Of a DNA stretch of 9,417 nt, positions 1 through 6,424 are shown piece after piece; positions within the stretch are counted from its first letter, which is position 1; each line of letters opens with the position of its first letter. The stretch is from Oscillospiraceae bacterium (GTDB taxonomy: Bacteria > Bacillota > Clostridia > Oscillospirales > Oscillospiraceae). The notes beneath the pieces were generated by a model. The model was not told the DNA's origin, ran no database searches, and was given only the letters and a program-made list of their open reading frames with translations. Where the stretch lies: positions 1 to 9,417 of the forward strand of contig JAHHRR010000055.1 of the NCBI GenBank assembly GCA_020025655.1. Direction: 5' to 3'. A program made the translations under genes and the position numbers.

Positions 1-87
1 AAGCATAAACAGGGGTGAAACCGTATAAAGGGAAAAGGTGAGCTGTTTGTGAAAAACCCTTTGTTATCAACGGTTTTGGAGGATTTT

Positions 88-153
88 ATGAAAGCCCTGC
101 GGCATCTAATAAGCATAGATAAACCTGCGTATTTCAAATTCCAATATTTCTAA
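88..153 (+). CDS. Candidate small ORF, 21 codons, unrecognised
   Basis: An ATG at 88 follows a good Shine-Dalgarno (GGAGG, 78-82, spacing 5) and reads 21 codons to TAA at 151-153. The predicted peptide is basic and aromatic-rich (starts MKALRHLISI, ends FKFQYF). The same frame is open upstream to a GTG at 49, preceded by AAGGTGAG, which would give a 34-residue product. I recognise no family. It could be a real small protein, the tail of a decayed gene, or chance. The only support is the ribosome binding site and a terminator about 60 bases downstream. Confidence 0.2.
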   Translation: MKALRHLISIDKPAYFKFQYF

Positions 154-211
154 CACTAACGGAATCAGAATTCACAGTTATAAGGGCAACGAGTATAGAA
201 TCCGAAAGAAT

Positions 212-255
212 AAAAAGCAGGTGTCGGTATATTCCGACACCTGCTGTTCTTTTTT
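212..255. terminator. Bidirectional intrinsic terminator
   Basis: A perfect 12-bp stem (216-227 with 234-245, AGCAGGTGTCGG and its complement) closes a 6-base loop. It is followed on the + strand by a T-rich run (247-255). On the - strand it is followed by five T (complement of 212-216). On the - strand it lies about 65 bases past the flavodiiron protein stop and is the obvious end of that transcript. On the + strand it would end whatever is transcribed from the left edge. Confidence 0.85.
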
Positions 256-309
256 AAACTTCCTTATAGGGCGCAGCCATTTCCGGCCCTGCCTCTTTTA
301 ACCTTGTTT

Positions 310-1509
310 TCAGTTCATATCCGCAGCGATAGCATCGGCAAGAGCCTCAAGCTGACTGAGCTGTTCTTCCTTAACGGCGGAGCGGATCGTAATATTTTCG
401 CCTATGTATTCCATATTTTTAAGCGGTGCTAAAATCTCACGCATAAGCTTTCCGCTTGTGGGAGACCAGCTGCCGTTTTCTATAAAGGCGAGCTTTCTCC
501 CCTGAAGATTATGGGCTGCAATATCTCTGAGGAGATTTTCCATAGTTACAAAAACACCCATATTATATGTGGTGGCGGCAAAGACCAGATGGCTGCATCT
601 GAAAGCATCCGAAACCATATAGCTTGCGGCTGTAACGGAGGTGTCATACATTCTGACCTTCACTCCCCTCTCCACCAGCTTTGCGGCAAGGATATTGGCA
701 GCATTTTCAGTATGGCCGTAAACAGATGCATATGCAAGCATTACGCTCTTTTCCTCGGGAACATAGCTGCTCCAGAGCTTGTACTTTTCGAGATACTCTC
801 CGAAGTTCTTTCTCCACACGAAGCCGTGAAGCGGGCAGACCAGCGCTATATCCAGCGCTTCTGCCTTTTTAAGAACATTCTGAACCTGAACTCCGTACTT
901 GCCCACAATGTTGGTGTAATATCTGCGTGCCTCATCCAGATGCTCATGCATAAAGTCGGTTTCATCGGCAAAGAGTCTGCCGTTCAAAGCGCCGAAAGTG
1001 CCGAAGGCATCAGCTGAGAACAGTATCTTTGCAGTGGAGTCGTAAACCATCATAACCTCAGGCCAGTGAACCATAGGTGCCATAATGAAGCTGAAATTGT
1101 GTCTGCCGCTGGAGAAGCTGTCCCCTTCCTTTACAATTATAATTCTGCCTTCCATATCAAAATCAAAGTACTGTTCCAGCATGACCTTGATTTTGGCATT
1201 GCAGATTATCTTAACATTGGGGTAACGCAGAACCACAGCATCCAGAGTTGCGGCGTGGTCAGGCTCCATATGAGTGATGACTATGTAATCCAGCTCTCTT
1301 CCGTTCAGTGAATGGGTTAGATTTTCGTAGAAAGTCTGGGACACTGCCTTATCAACAGTATCAAACAGCACCGTTTTTTCATCAAGCAGCAGATAAGAGT
1401 TGTAGGAAACTCCGTCGGGTACACCGTAAACTCCTTCAAAGCATACAAGGCGTCTGTCATCCGCACCGACCCATATTAAATCATCTAAAGCCTTTCTTGT
1501 GCAGTACAT
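310..1509 (-). CDS. fprA: Flavodiiron protein (A-type flavoprotein, O2/NO reductase)
   Basis: Soluble enzyme of 399 residues, the normal length for a two-domain flavodiiron protein, which reduces O2 to water and/or NO to N2O in anaerobes. The N-terminal metallo-beta-lactamase-like domain (about 1-250) has the full diiron ligand set: H80-x-E82-x-D84-H85 (HMEPDH), H148, D167 and H228. The C-terminal flavodoxin domain (about 255-399) starts with the FMN phosphate loop YASVYGHTEN (260-269) and contains ATTYNMG and ENGSWSPTSG. No rubredoxin or flavin-reductase extension is fused, so electrons must come from a separate partner. The start at 1509 is set by GGGAG at 1516-1520. It is divergent from a Crp/Fnr regulator, and a palindrome at 1623-1638 sits at -41.5 relative to its likely promoter. 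The choice between O2 and NO as main substrate cannot be read from sequence. Confidence 0.95.
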   Translation of the reverse strand: MYCTRKALDDLIWVGADDRRLVCFEGVYGVPDGVSYNSYLLLDEKTVLFDTVDKAVSQTFYENLTHSLNGRELDYIVITHMEPDHAATLDAVVLRYPNVKIICNAKIKVMLEQYFDFDMEGRIIIVKEGDSFSSGRHNFSFIMAPMVHWPEVMMVYDSTAKILFSADAFGTFGALNGRLFADETDFMHEHLDEARRYYTNIVGKYGVQVQNVLKKAEALDIALVCPLHGFVWRKNFGEYLEKYKLWSSYVPEEKSVMLAYASVYGHTENAANILAAKLVERGVKVRMYDTSVTAASYMVSDAFRCSHLVFAATTYNMGVFVTMENLLRDIAAHNLQGRKLAFIENGSWSPTSGKLMREILAPLKNMEYIGENITIRSAVKEEQLSQLEALADAIAADMN

Positions 1510-1595
1510 AGAAATCTCCCTTCTGCCGCAGGCAGCGGCATAAATGTTTTTATATAGCCCTCTGAGAGCTCATTTATCTAAGTTTTCACAATGAA

Positions 1596-1601
1596 ATTAT
1601 A
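1596..1601 (-). promoter_or_regulatory. Probable -10 box of the flavodiiron protein promoter
   Basis: On the - strand 1601-1596 reads TATAAT, a perfect -10. No good -35 box lies at 16-18 bases (the sequence there resembles CACGTA). With transcription starting near 1589, the palindrome centred at 1630.5 falls at -41.5. That is the classical class II position for Crp/Fnr activators, which replace a weak -35. The leader would be about 80 nt. Confidence 0.55.
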
Positions 1602-1622
1602 TAACCGAAAACCAGTATTACG

Positions 1623-1638
1623 TGTTGCGTGTGCAACA
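1623..1638. promoter_or_regulatory. Palindromic operator, probable Crp/Fnr-family site
   Basis: A perfect inverted repeat, TGTTGC-GTGT-GCAACA, lies in the divergent intergenic region. Written as TGTTG-N6-CAACA it has the 5-6-5 geometry of a Crp box (TGTGA-N6-TCACA) with a different core. It overlaps the -35 of the regulator's own promoter and sits at -41.5 of the divergent one. An 8-base direct repeat, CAGTATTA, flanks it (1613-1620 and 1637-1644). The binding protein is inferred to be the adjacent regulator. Confidence 0.6.
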
Positions 1639-1653
1639 GTATTATATTATAAT
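1625..1653 (+). promoter_or_regulatory. Sigma-A-type promoter of the Crp/Fnr regulator
   Basis: The -35 TTGCGT (1625-1630) and -10 TATAAT (1648-1653) are separated by 17 bases. The predicted start is near 1660, about 25 bases before the ATG. The -35 lies inside the palindrome 1623-1638, so binding there should block this promoter, which suggests autorepression. Confidence 0.65.
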
Positions 1654-1685
1654 TATAAGTATACTTCAAGTAGAAAGGATCAGAA

Positions 1686-2324
1686 ATGAAAGAAATTCCT
1701 TTATTTAAAGGCATAAGCCCGGAAAGCTTAAAGGCTATGTCAGAATGCTTCAAGCCTGAGGTCAGAAATTTCAAAAAAGGAGATACAATTCTGGTCTATT
1801 CACAGACTCTCCAGTATCTCTGTCTGCTTTTGAGCGGAAAAGCTCACCTGTACTGCATGGACAGCGACGGCGAGTTTGCACTTCTGGAGCAGTACGGCCC
1901 TGACGATATATTCGGTGAAATTTTCGCAATGTCCAATACCTCACTGGGATACGCCGTGGAGGCTGACAGCGACTGCAGCGTAATGTTCATCCGATTTTCA
2001 TGTATCTGCGGGCGCTGCGAAAAAGCCTGTATGCACCATACACAGCTCACAAGAAATCTTTTTGAGCTGTCTGCAAAGAAGGCTCAGAGTATGTCTCTGC
2101 GTATAAATATAATAAGTAAAAAATCTCTGCGCAGAAAGCTTTGCAGTTACTTTGAATATGTTCGGGATAACAGAGGAGTCGATGAGTTTGAGCTTGACGT
2201 TTCTCTTTCCGGACTTGCAAACTATTTATGTGCCGACCGCAGCAGCATGATGAGAGAGCTTAAAAATATGTGCGATGAAGGTCTTATCAGCCGCAAAGGC
2301 AAAACAATTAAAATGCTATACTAA
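1686..2324 (+). CDS. Crp/Fnr-family transcriptional regulator with cysteine cluster
   Basis: 212 residues, typical for the family. The N-terminal cyclic-nucleotide-binding-like beta barrel covers about 1-105 (LFKGIS start; LLSGKAHLY at 48-56; DIFGE at 74-78). A dimerisation helix spans about 113-145. The C-terminal winged helix-turn-helix covers about 170-212, with recognition helix DRSSMMRELKNM (184-195). Aligned to E. coli Crp, R185 and R190 match two base-contacting arginines, while the Crp glutamate is S186, consistent with a target other than TGTGA. C106, C108, C111 and C115 form C-x-C-x2-C-x3-C at the barrel/helix junction, with C97 nearby. A Cx3C at this site is, as I recall, common in clostridial members; the extra CxC is notable and suggests metal, Fe-S or redox sensing. 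The start at 1686 follows AGAAAGGA (1672-1679). The flavodiiron neighbour suggests an O2/NO regulator (inference). Confidence 0.9.
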   Translation: MKEIPLFKGISPESLKAMSECFKPEVRNFKKGDTILVYSQTLQYLCLLLSGKAHLYCMDSDGEFALLEQYGPDDIFGEIFAMSNTSLGYAVEADSDCSVMFIRFSCICGRCEKACMHHTQLTRNLFELSAKKAQSMSLRINIISKKSLRRKLCSYFEYVRDNRGVDEFELDVSLSGLANYLCADRSSMMRELKNMCDEGLISRKGKTIKMLY

Positions 2325-2359
2325 CTTTAAAATATTTACATTACAGGGAGGGCAGTAAC

Positions 2360-2725
2360 ATGGCAGAAAAGAAATTCTACACACCTGAGGGAAAGCTTGT
2401 TGACGCTGAAATATCTGCTGATTTTGAATCCGCCAGACTTTTCGATAAGCTGAAAGTGGGCAAATCCGGTGTATTTTTCAGAGAGGATCTGAGACTTAAA
2501 TATATTCCTTACAGTTTTATACAGCGTGCATTCATAAGAATACACGAGGTAAACGGACGTATGTGCTGCGGCAATACTACATTCCAGTATTTCACCATGG
2601 TGTTTGTACATGATGGCAAAGAGTACGGAAATGTGCTGTCTGAAAAAGAGGACGCAATGGACGCCGCACTGGCTCTCATACACGAAACCGCACCTGAAAT
2701 TGCAATAGGCGTTGAAGAGAAATAA
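2360..2725 (+). CDS. Small conserved-looking protein of unknown function
   Basis: 121 residues; I do not recognise a named family. ATG 2360 has a strong site, GGGAGGG (2346-2352). It starts 35 bases after the regulator stop with no terminator between, so the two are probably cotranscribed. There is no signal peptide or membrane segment. The middle (about 35-90) looks beta-rich, with alternating hydrophobics: SGVFFREDLRLKYIPYSFIQ, a CC pair at 69-70, then FQYFTMVFVHDGKEYG. A final helix follows (about 93-110, KEDAMDAALALI). This pattern resembles small PH-like or bacterial Bactofilin/PH-type folds, but that is only a structural impression. It ends at the shared terminator before feoB. Confidence 0.8.
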   Translation: MAEKKFYTPEGKLVDAEISADFESARLFDKLKVGKSGVFFREDLRLKYIPYSFIQRAFIRIHEVNGRMCCGNTTFQYFTMVFVHDGKEYGNVLSEKEDAMDAALALIHETAPEIAIGVEEK

Positions 2726-2752
2726 AAAAGCTCCCCATTGGGGAGTTTTTTT
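2726..2752. terminator. Bidirectional terminator between convergent genes
   Basis: CTCCCC (2731-2736) and GGGGAG (2740-2745) form a tight stem with a 3-base loop. It is flanked by A6 (2724-2729) and T7 (2746-2752), so it works on both strands. The T run on the + strand reaches into the TAA stop of feoB (2751-2753), and the A run starts at the stop of the 121-residue gene. Both convergent transcripts therefore end with almost no spare sequence. Confidence 0.9.
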
Positions 2753-4883
2753 ATGCCGTAATCAGTCTTGCAAGCGCCGCTGCAAGTGAGCAGCAGATAA
2801 AACCTGCAATGGTGGGCAGAATTGCAGACAGCAGCGTCCACTTTCTGCTGCCCGTCTCTTTTTTAATTGTAAGCACCGTTGTAGAACAGGGCCAGTGGAA
2901 AAGTGAAAACAGCATTGTACACAGCGCAGTTATCCAGCTCCAGCCGTTTTGCAGCAGAATTTCTTTTATTTCCATTATAGTTCCCGGTTCCGTCAGGCTT
3001 CCCGCCGCTGTGTATGCCATGAGCATAATGGGAAGCACAATTTCATTTGCAGGAAATCCCAGAATAAATGCAATAAGTATTACCCCGTCAAGGCCCATGA
3101 ATTTACCAAGAGGGTCTAAAAAGTTCGCAAATATACTGATAAGACTCTCTCCGTAAATATGTACATGAGCCATGAGCCAGATTACAGCTCCCGCCGGAGC
3201 CGCCACCGCTACCGCTCTGCCGAGTACGAAAAGTGTTCTGTCGAAAATCGAGCGTACAATTACCTGCGCTATATTAGGTCTGCGGTATGGCGGCATCTCA
3301 AGAACAAATGACGAAGGCTTTCCCTTTAAAAGGGTAGACGAGAGAAGCTTTGTTGCAAGGAAGCTGAATACAACACTAAGCACAATAAAGGCCGTCAGCA
3401 TGAGCGCCGACAGGAAATTTGAAGCTCCTCCGATCACCGTCCCTGTGAAAAACATCGTCATAACAGTTATTAGCATAGGGAATCGTCCGTTGCACGGTAC
3501 GAAGCTGTTTGTAAGGATAGCCAGCAGCCTTTCCCGCTCGGAATCTATAATACGGCAGCCGATAACACCTGCCGCATTGCAGCCGAAGCCCATGCACATT
3601 GTAAGTGCCTGCTTTCCGCAGGCTTTGCATTTGTGGAAAGGATTATCCAGATTGTATGCAACCCTCGGCAGATATCCCGCATCCTCCAGTAAAGTGAAAA
3701 GCGGGAAGAATATAGCCATAGGCGGCAGCATAACCGAAACTACCCACGCCAGCACCCTGTATACGCCGTCAACAAGCAGTCCCGTAAACCACCACGGTGC
3801 ATTCAGAGACGTCAGCAGCAGCCTGATTTTCTCCTCCAGCGCAAACAGGGCTGTCGACAGCAGCTGAGACGGATAATTTGCACCTGCAATGGTTATGTAA
3901 AAAACCAGCAGCAGCAAAAGCAGCATAAGGGGGTATCCCACAAGCTTTCCCGTAAGCAGTTTATCTATTTTTCTGTCTCTGGTGCTGTATGCCCCCTGTT
4001 CATGGCTGACAGCCGCTCGTGCAAGTTCCGCCGCTCTTTTTGAGATTGAAGTTGCAATCATATCCTGAAATTTCTCGCTGTCAATTCCCTGTTCAATAAG
4101 CTTTTCCCGCTCTGTATGTGCAGCATATAAAAGCTCCTCTGCTTTTTCCAGCTCTCCGTTCAGATATTCATTCGCCTGCTTTATAATCTCGCTGTCTCCT
4201 TCAAGTAGCTTGAGGCACAGCCAGCGTGTTCTGAGTTTTCCGCCTGAAATTTTCTGTACCTGATCTTTAAGGCTCTGTATTGCATTTTCTATTTCTGCCG
4301 GATACTCCACTTCATATTCATCCTGCGGCCGATCTTCAGCCACTTTATCAAGTGCAGCCAGTATAACATCTCGGCTGCTTTTCTTTTTGGCAGAGATTCC
4401 TATTACCGGCAGATTAAGCAGCTCGGAAAGCCTTTCTAAATCAAGCTTTATCCCCTTTCTCTTTGCCTCATCCATAAGGTTTACGCATACAAGAAGCTTT
4501 TTGCTTGCCTCTGCCGCCTGTATCAGCAGATTCATATTTCTTTCAAGGCATACCGCATCACATACAAGCAGTACTGCCTCTTCTCCGCCGAAGCATATAA
4601 AGTCTCTGGCAATCCGTTCCTCCTCGGACTGGGCAAGGAGCGAATAGGTTCCCGGAATATCCACAAGCTCATATTCCCGATTTATGCTTCTGCATTTTCC
4701 TCTGGCATTGCTTACTGTTTTGCCGGGCCAGTTGCCCGTGTGCTGATTCAACCCTGTCAGCAGATTAAAAACTGTACTTTTGCCGACGTTTGGGTTTCCC
4801 GCCAGAGCAATGACGCAGGCATTATCATTCTGCTTGTGTTCTTTTACTAGCTCTGCACCGGTAGAAGATCTGCTAAGCCCCAT
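2751..4883 (-). CDS. feoB: Ferrous iron transporter FeoB
   Basis: 710-residue inner-membrane Fe(II) transporter with an N-terminal G domain, somewhat shorter than E. coli FeoB. G-protein motifs: G1 GNPNVGKST (29-37), switch region NWPGKTV (51-57), G3 DIPGT (75-79), G4 NLMD (135-138), G5 SAKK (164-167). A helical linker runs to about 310. Membrane segments start at LVGYPLMLLLLLLVFYITI (about 314-332) and continue to the C-terminus. Gate motifs are GFGCNAAGVIGCRI (432-445) and VPCNGRFP. The first gate region is cysteine-rich (C419, C422, C430, C435, C443). The start is fixed by GGGAGGAG just upstream of 4883. It follows feoA by 3 bases, with its ribosome binding site inside the feoA end, so translation is probably coupled. 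No FeoC is visible. It ends in the terminator shared with the convergent + strand gene. Confidence 0.97.
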   Translation of the reverse strand: MGLSRSSTGAELVKEHKQNDNACVIALAGNPNVGKSTVFNLLTGLNQHTGNWPGKTVSNARGKCRSINREYELVDIPGTYSLLAQSEEERIARDFICFGGEEAVLLVCDAVCLERNMNLLIQAAEASKKLLVCVNLMDEAKRKGIKLDLERLSELLNLPVIGISAKKKSSRDVILAALDKVAEDRPQDEYEVEYPAEIENAIQSLKDQVQKISGGKLRTRWLCLKLLEGDSEIIKQANEYLNGELEKAEELLYAAHTEREKLIEQGIDSEKFQDMIATSISKRAAELARAAVSHEQGAYSTRDRKIDKLLTGKLVGYPLMLLLLLLVFYITIAGANYPSQLLSTALFALEEKIRLLLTSLNAPWWFTGLLVDGVYRVLAWVVSVMLPPMAIFFPLFTLLEDAGYLPRVAYNLDNPFHKCKACGKQALTMCMGFGCNAAGVIGCRIIDSERERLLAILTNSFVPCNGRFPMLITVMTMFFTGTVIGGASNFLSALMLTAFIVLSVVFSFLATKLLSSTLLKGKPSSFVLEMPPYRRPNIAQVIVRSIFDRTLFVLGRAVAVAAPAGAVIWLMAHVHIYGESLISIFANFLDPLGKFMGLDGVILIAFILGFPANEIVLPIMLMAYTAAGSLTEPGTIMEIKEILLQNGWSWITALCTMLFSLFHWPCSTTVLTIKKETGSRKWTLLSAILPTIAGFICCSLAAALARLITA

Positions 4884-4886
4884 GTT

Positions 4887-5135
4887 CTACTCCTCCCGTT
4901 TTATTTTTACAAGCACATCTCTGCTGTCCTCATCTCTCAGTGCAATAAGCGCCGATTTTATAAGATACGCCGCAGGATCACCTCCGGGGCTTCTGCCTTC
5001 ACACTCAACCGCCGTATTTTCAGTCAGTCCTATATCCTGCAATCTGCGGCGCATAGGGCCGCTTTTGGTAAGGTGTGAAACAATCGCCTTCTGCCCGGGC
5101 AGGAGCTTATCTAAGCTAACAAGTTCATATTTCAT
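4887..5135 (-). CDS. feoA: FeoA, small SH3-like partner of FeoB
   Basis: 82 residues, the usual size for a stand-alone FeoA. The sequence has the family pattern: an LDKLLPGQKAIV opening strand, then RRRLQDIGLTENTAVEC (a G-L-T turn), a GDPAAYLI segment, and IALRDEDSRDVLVKI as the last strands. FeoA is a cytoplasmic SH3-like protein thought to contact the FeoB G domain and support Fe(II) uptake. The ATG at 5135 is preceded by GGGGAGG (spacing about 9). It is first in the feoAB transcript, divergent from the cysteine hydrolase, with about 110 bases of shared intergenic DNA. I see no clear Fur or DtxR box. A hairpin (5173-5192) would lie in its leader. Confidence 0.95.
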   Translation of the reverse strand: MKYELVSLDKLLPGQKAIVSHLTKSGPMRRRLQDIGLTENTAVECEGRSPGGDPAAYLIKSALIALRDEDSRDVLVKIKREE

Positions 5136-5172
5136 TTTGCTTTTCCTCCCCTTTCAGCTTATTCAGCCACGT

Positions 5173-5192
5173 TCCTGCCTGTGCGGGCAGGA
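5173..5192. repeat. Inverted repeat in the feoA / hydrolase intergenic region
   Basis: TCCTGCC (5173-5179) and GGCAGGA (5186-5192) are perfect complements around a 6-base spacer. No T run follows on either strand, so it is not an intrinsic terminator. It ends one base before the -35 of the + strand promoter (5194). It would lie in the 5' leader of feoAB on the other strand, so it could be a protein site or an RNA hairpin. Confidence 0.5.
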
Positions 5193-5193
5193 G

Positions 5194-5222
5194 TTGACTT
5201 TTAATTGATATCTTGTTAATAT
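5194..5222 (+). promoter_or_regulatory. Sigma-A promoter of the cysteine hydrolase gene
   Basis: The -35 TTGACT (5194-5199) and -10 TAATAT (5217-5222) are separated by 17 bases, with an extended -10 TGT just before. The predicted start near 5229 is about 20 bases upstream of the ATG at 5249. Confidence 0.7.
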
Positions 5223-5248
5223 TCTCTTTACCAAGGGAGGTTTATTAT

Positions 5249-5791
5249 ATGAATAACAACGATAATTCTATGAACTATCTCATCGTCGTCGATATGCAGA
5301 ATGACTTTATCGACGGTGCTTTGGGTACTGCCGAGGCTCAGGCCATTGTCCCTGCCGTAGCAGAGAAAATCAGAAACTTTGACGGCCGTGTGCTTTTTAC
5401 AAGAGATACCCATCACGAAAACTATATGGACACTCAGGAGGGCCGCAATCTGCCCGTTCCTCACTGCATTAAGGGGACTTCCGGCTGGGAAATCCGTCAT
5501 GAGCTTGAACAGCTCAGAAAAGACATCGCCATTGACAAGCCCACTTTCGGTTCAAGAGAACTTGGCGAATATCTGTTTGAAGAAAACAAAAAGCAGCCCA
5601 TCAGCAGCGTAACACTCATCGGCCTTTGCACCGATATCTGTGTAATTTCAAACGCAATGCTTATTAAGGCCTTTCTCCCCGAGCTGCCCATTATCGTAGA
5701 TGCAGCCTGCTGTGCAGGTGTTACTCCTCAGAGCCACAAAACCGCTCTTGAGGCAATGAAGATGTGTCAGATAAAAATTGAAAACGAGTGA
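5249..5791 (+). CDS. Isochorismatase-family cysteine hydrolase, nicotinamidase-like
   Basis: 180 residues, one cytoplasmic alpha/beta domain. The catalytic triad of the family is present: D15 in VVDMQNDF, K97 in IDKPTFGS and C131 in GLCTDICV. Metal-site residues typical of nicotinamidases are partly visible: D53 and H55 in TRDTHHENY, and H72 in VPHCIKGT with GTSGWEI following. The best guess is nicotinamide deamidation to nicotinate for NAD salvage; related hydrolases act on other amides, so the substrate is not certain. I chose ATG 5249 because GGGAGG (5235-5240) precedes it by 8 bases. An in-frame TTG at 5213 lies upstream of the predicted transcription start. It is a single-gene transcript between its own promoter and the terminator at 5815-5855. 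Confidence 0.88.
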   Translation: MNNNDNSMNYLIVVDMQNDFIDGALGTAEAQAIVPAVAEKIRNFDGRVLFTRDTHHENYMDTQEGRNLPVPHCIKGTSGWEIRHELEQLRKDIAIDKPTFGSRELGEYLFEENKKQPISSVTLIGLCTDICVISNAMLIKAFLPELPIIVDAACCAGVTPQSHKTALEAMKMCQIKIENE

Positions 5792-5814
5792 AATTCGCTC
5801 TCTTCCTTAAAATC

Positions 5815-5855
5815 AAAATACCGAGAAAAACTTCAATAGTTTTTCTCGGTATTTT
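5815..5855. terminator. Long bidirectional terminator
   Basis: An 18-bp perfect stem (5815-5832 with 5838-5855) closes a 5-base loop, TCAAT. The outer part is A-rich on one side and T-rich on the other, so each strand gives a stem followed by a U run. It separates the convergent hydrolase gene (+) and cyclo-ligase gene (-), ending both transcripts. Confidence 0.92.
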
Positions 5856-5869
5856 TTCTGTGTTAAGTT

Positions 5870-6421
5870 TTAAAATCTGTAAACTGCCGCTTCTGTAACA
5901 GCAATATCGATTTTCCGGTCAAGCTTTTCAGCTGCTATCTCAGGCATTTTCTGAGCTTCAAAGGCTGCGGCAATGATTACAGCGTTTACGCAGTCGGGAA
6001 GAAATCTGTCGTAATATCCGCCGCCGTAGCCGAGCCTGTTTCCCTTTTCGTCAAATCCCACACACGGTGCAAGCACAAGTGAGATTTCCTCAGGCGCAAT
6101 AAGCTCCGAGCTTTCAGCATCAGGTTCCGTAATTCCGTAAAAACCTTTTCGCCATTTTCCCGGTGCATATGCCTGCATTATTCCGTTTTTACCGGAAACC
6201 GGAAAGCAGAGTTTTTTTCCCTCGGCAGCAAGATGCTCATTTATAAGTTTCAAATCAGCCTCATCTTTTATCGCCATATAGGAAAATATGACTTCTGCAT
6301 CTTTTACCTCGTCAAGTGTCATAAGCCTGCTGCAAATAAGTCTGCTTCTGCTCTCACGTTCTTCAGGGGCTATTGCAGCCCTTGCAGCAAGCGCAGCTTT
6401 TCTCTGACCGAGTTTATCCAT
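5870..6421 (-). CDS. fthC: 5-formyltetrahydrofolate cyclo-ligase
   Basis: 183 residues, normal for the family. The enzyme converts 5-formyl-THF plus ATP to 5,10-methenyl-THF, the only known route returning this storage folate to use. Visible motifs: N-terminal QRKAALAAR (6-14) of the nucleotide-binding region, acidic KDEADL (52-57) in the substrate pocket, GFYGITEP (93-100), and the C-terminal signature GFDEKGNRLGYGGGYYDRF (122-140). It starts 3 bases after the folT-like stop. I see no good Shine-Dalgarno before ATG 6421, so translation probably depends on coupling to the upstream gene. It is last in the one-carbon cluster and pairs logically with a folate importer, since imported 5-formyl-THF needs this step. 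It ends at the 5815-5855 terminator. Confidence 0.95.
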   Translation of the reverse strand: MDKLGQRKAALAARAAIAPEERESRSRLICSRLMTLDEVKDAEVIFSYMAIKDEADLKLINEHLAAEGKKLCFPVSGKNGIMQAYAPGKWRKGFYGITEPDAESSELIAPEEISLVLAPCVGFDEKGNRLGYGGGYYDRFLPDCVNAVIIAAAFEAQKMPEIAAEKLDRKIDIAVTEAAVYRF

Positions 6422-6424
6422 AAC

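Noticed and set aside
246..309. GC-rich partial hairpin between the terminator and the flavodiiron gene end
   Set aside because: GCC/GGC pairs around 275-290 need bulges and give no stable stem with a T run. The perfect terminator at 212-255 explains transcript ending.
511..1017. Long + strand open frame opposite the flavodiiron gene
   Set aside because: It lies entirely inside a gene with all diiron ligands intact, has no ribosome site and encodes no family I recognise.
2509..2841. - strand open frame spanning the 121-residue gene and the feoB end
   Set aside because: It crosses the shared terminator and overlaps two genes with good start signals. It is a shadow frame.
3172..3867. 231-codon + strand open frame opposite feoB
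   Set aside because: Antisense shadow of the feoB membrane region. It is serine/arginine-rich as expected from a complement, and has no start signals.
5213..5248. Upstream TTG start extending the cysteine hydrolase by 12 residues
   Set aside because: It lies inside the promoter (-10 at 5217-5222) and lacks a ribosome site. ATG 5249 has GGGAGG at 8 bases.
5136..5248. Fur or DtxR box upstream of feoA
   Set aside because: The region is AT-rich, but I could not find a convincing GATAATGATAATCATTATC-like or DtxR-like palindrome. Only the unrelated TCCTGCC repeat stands out.
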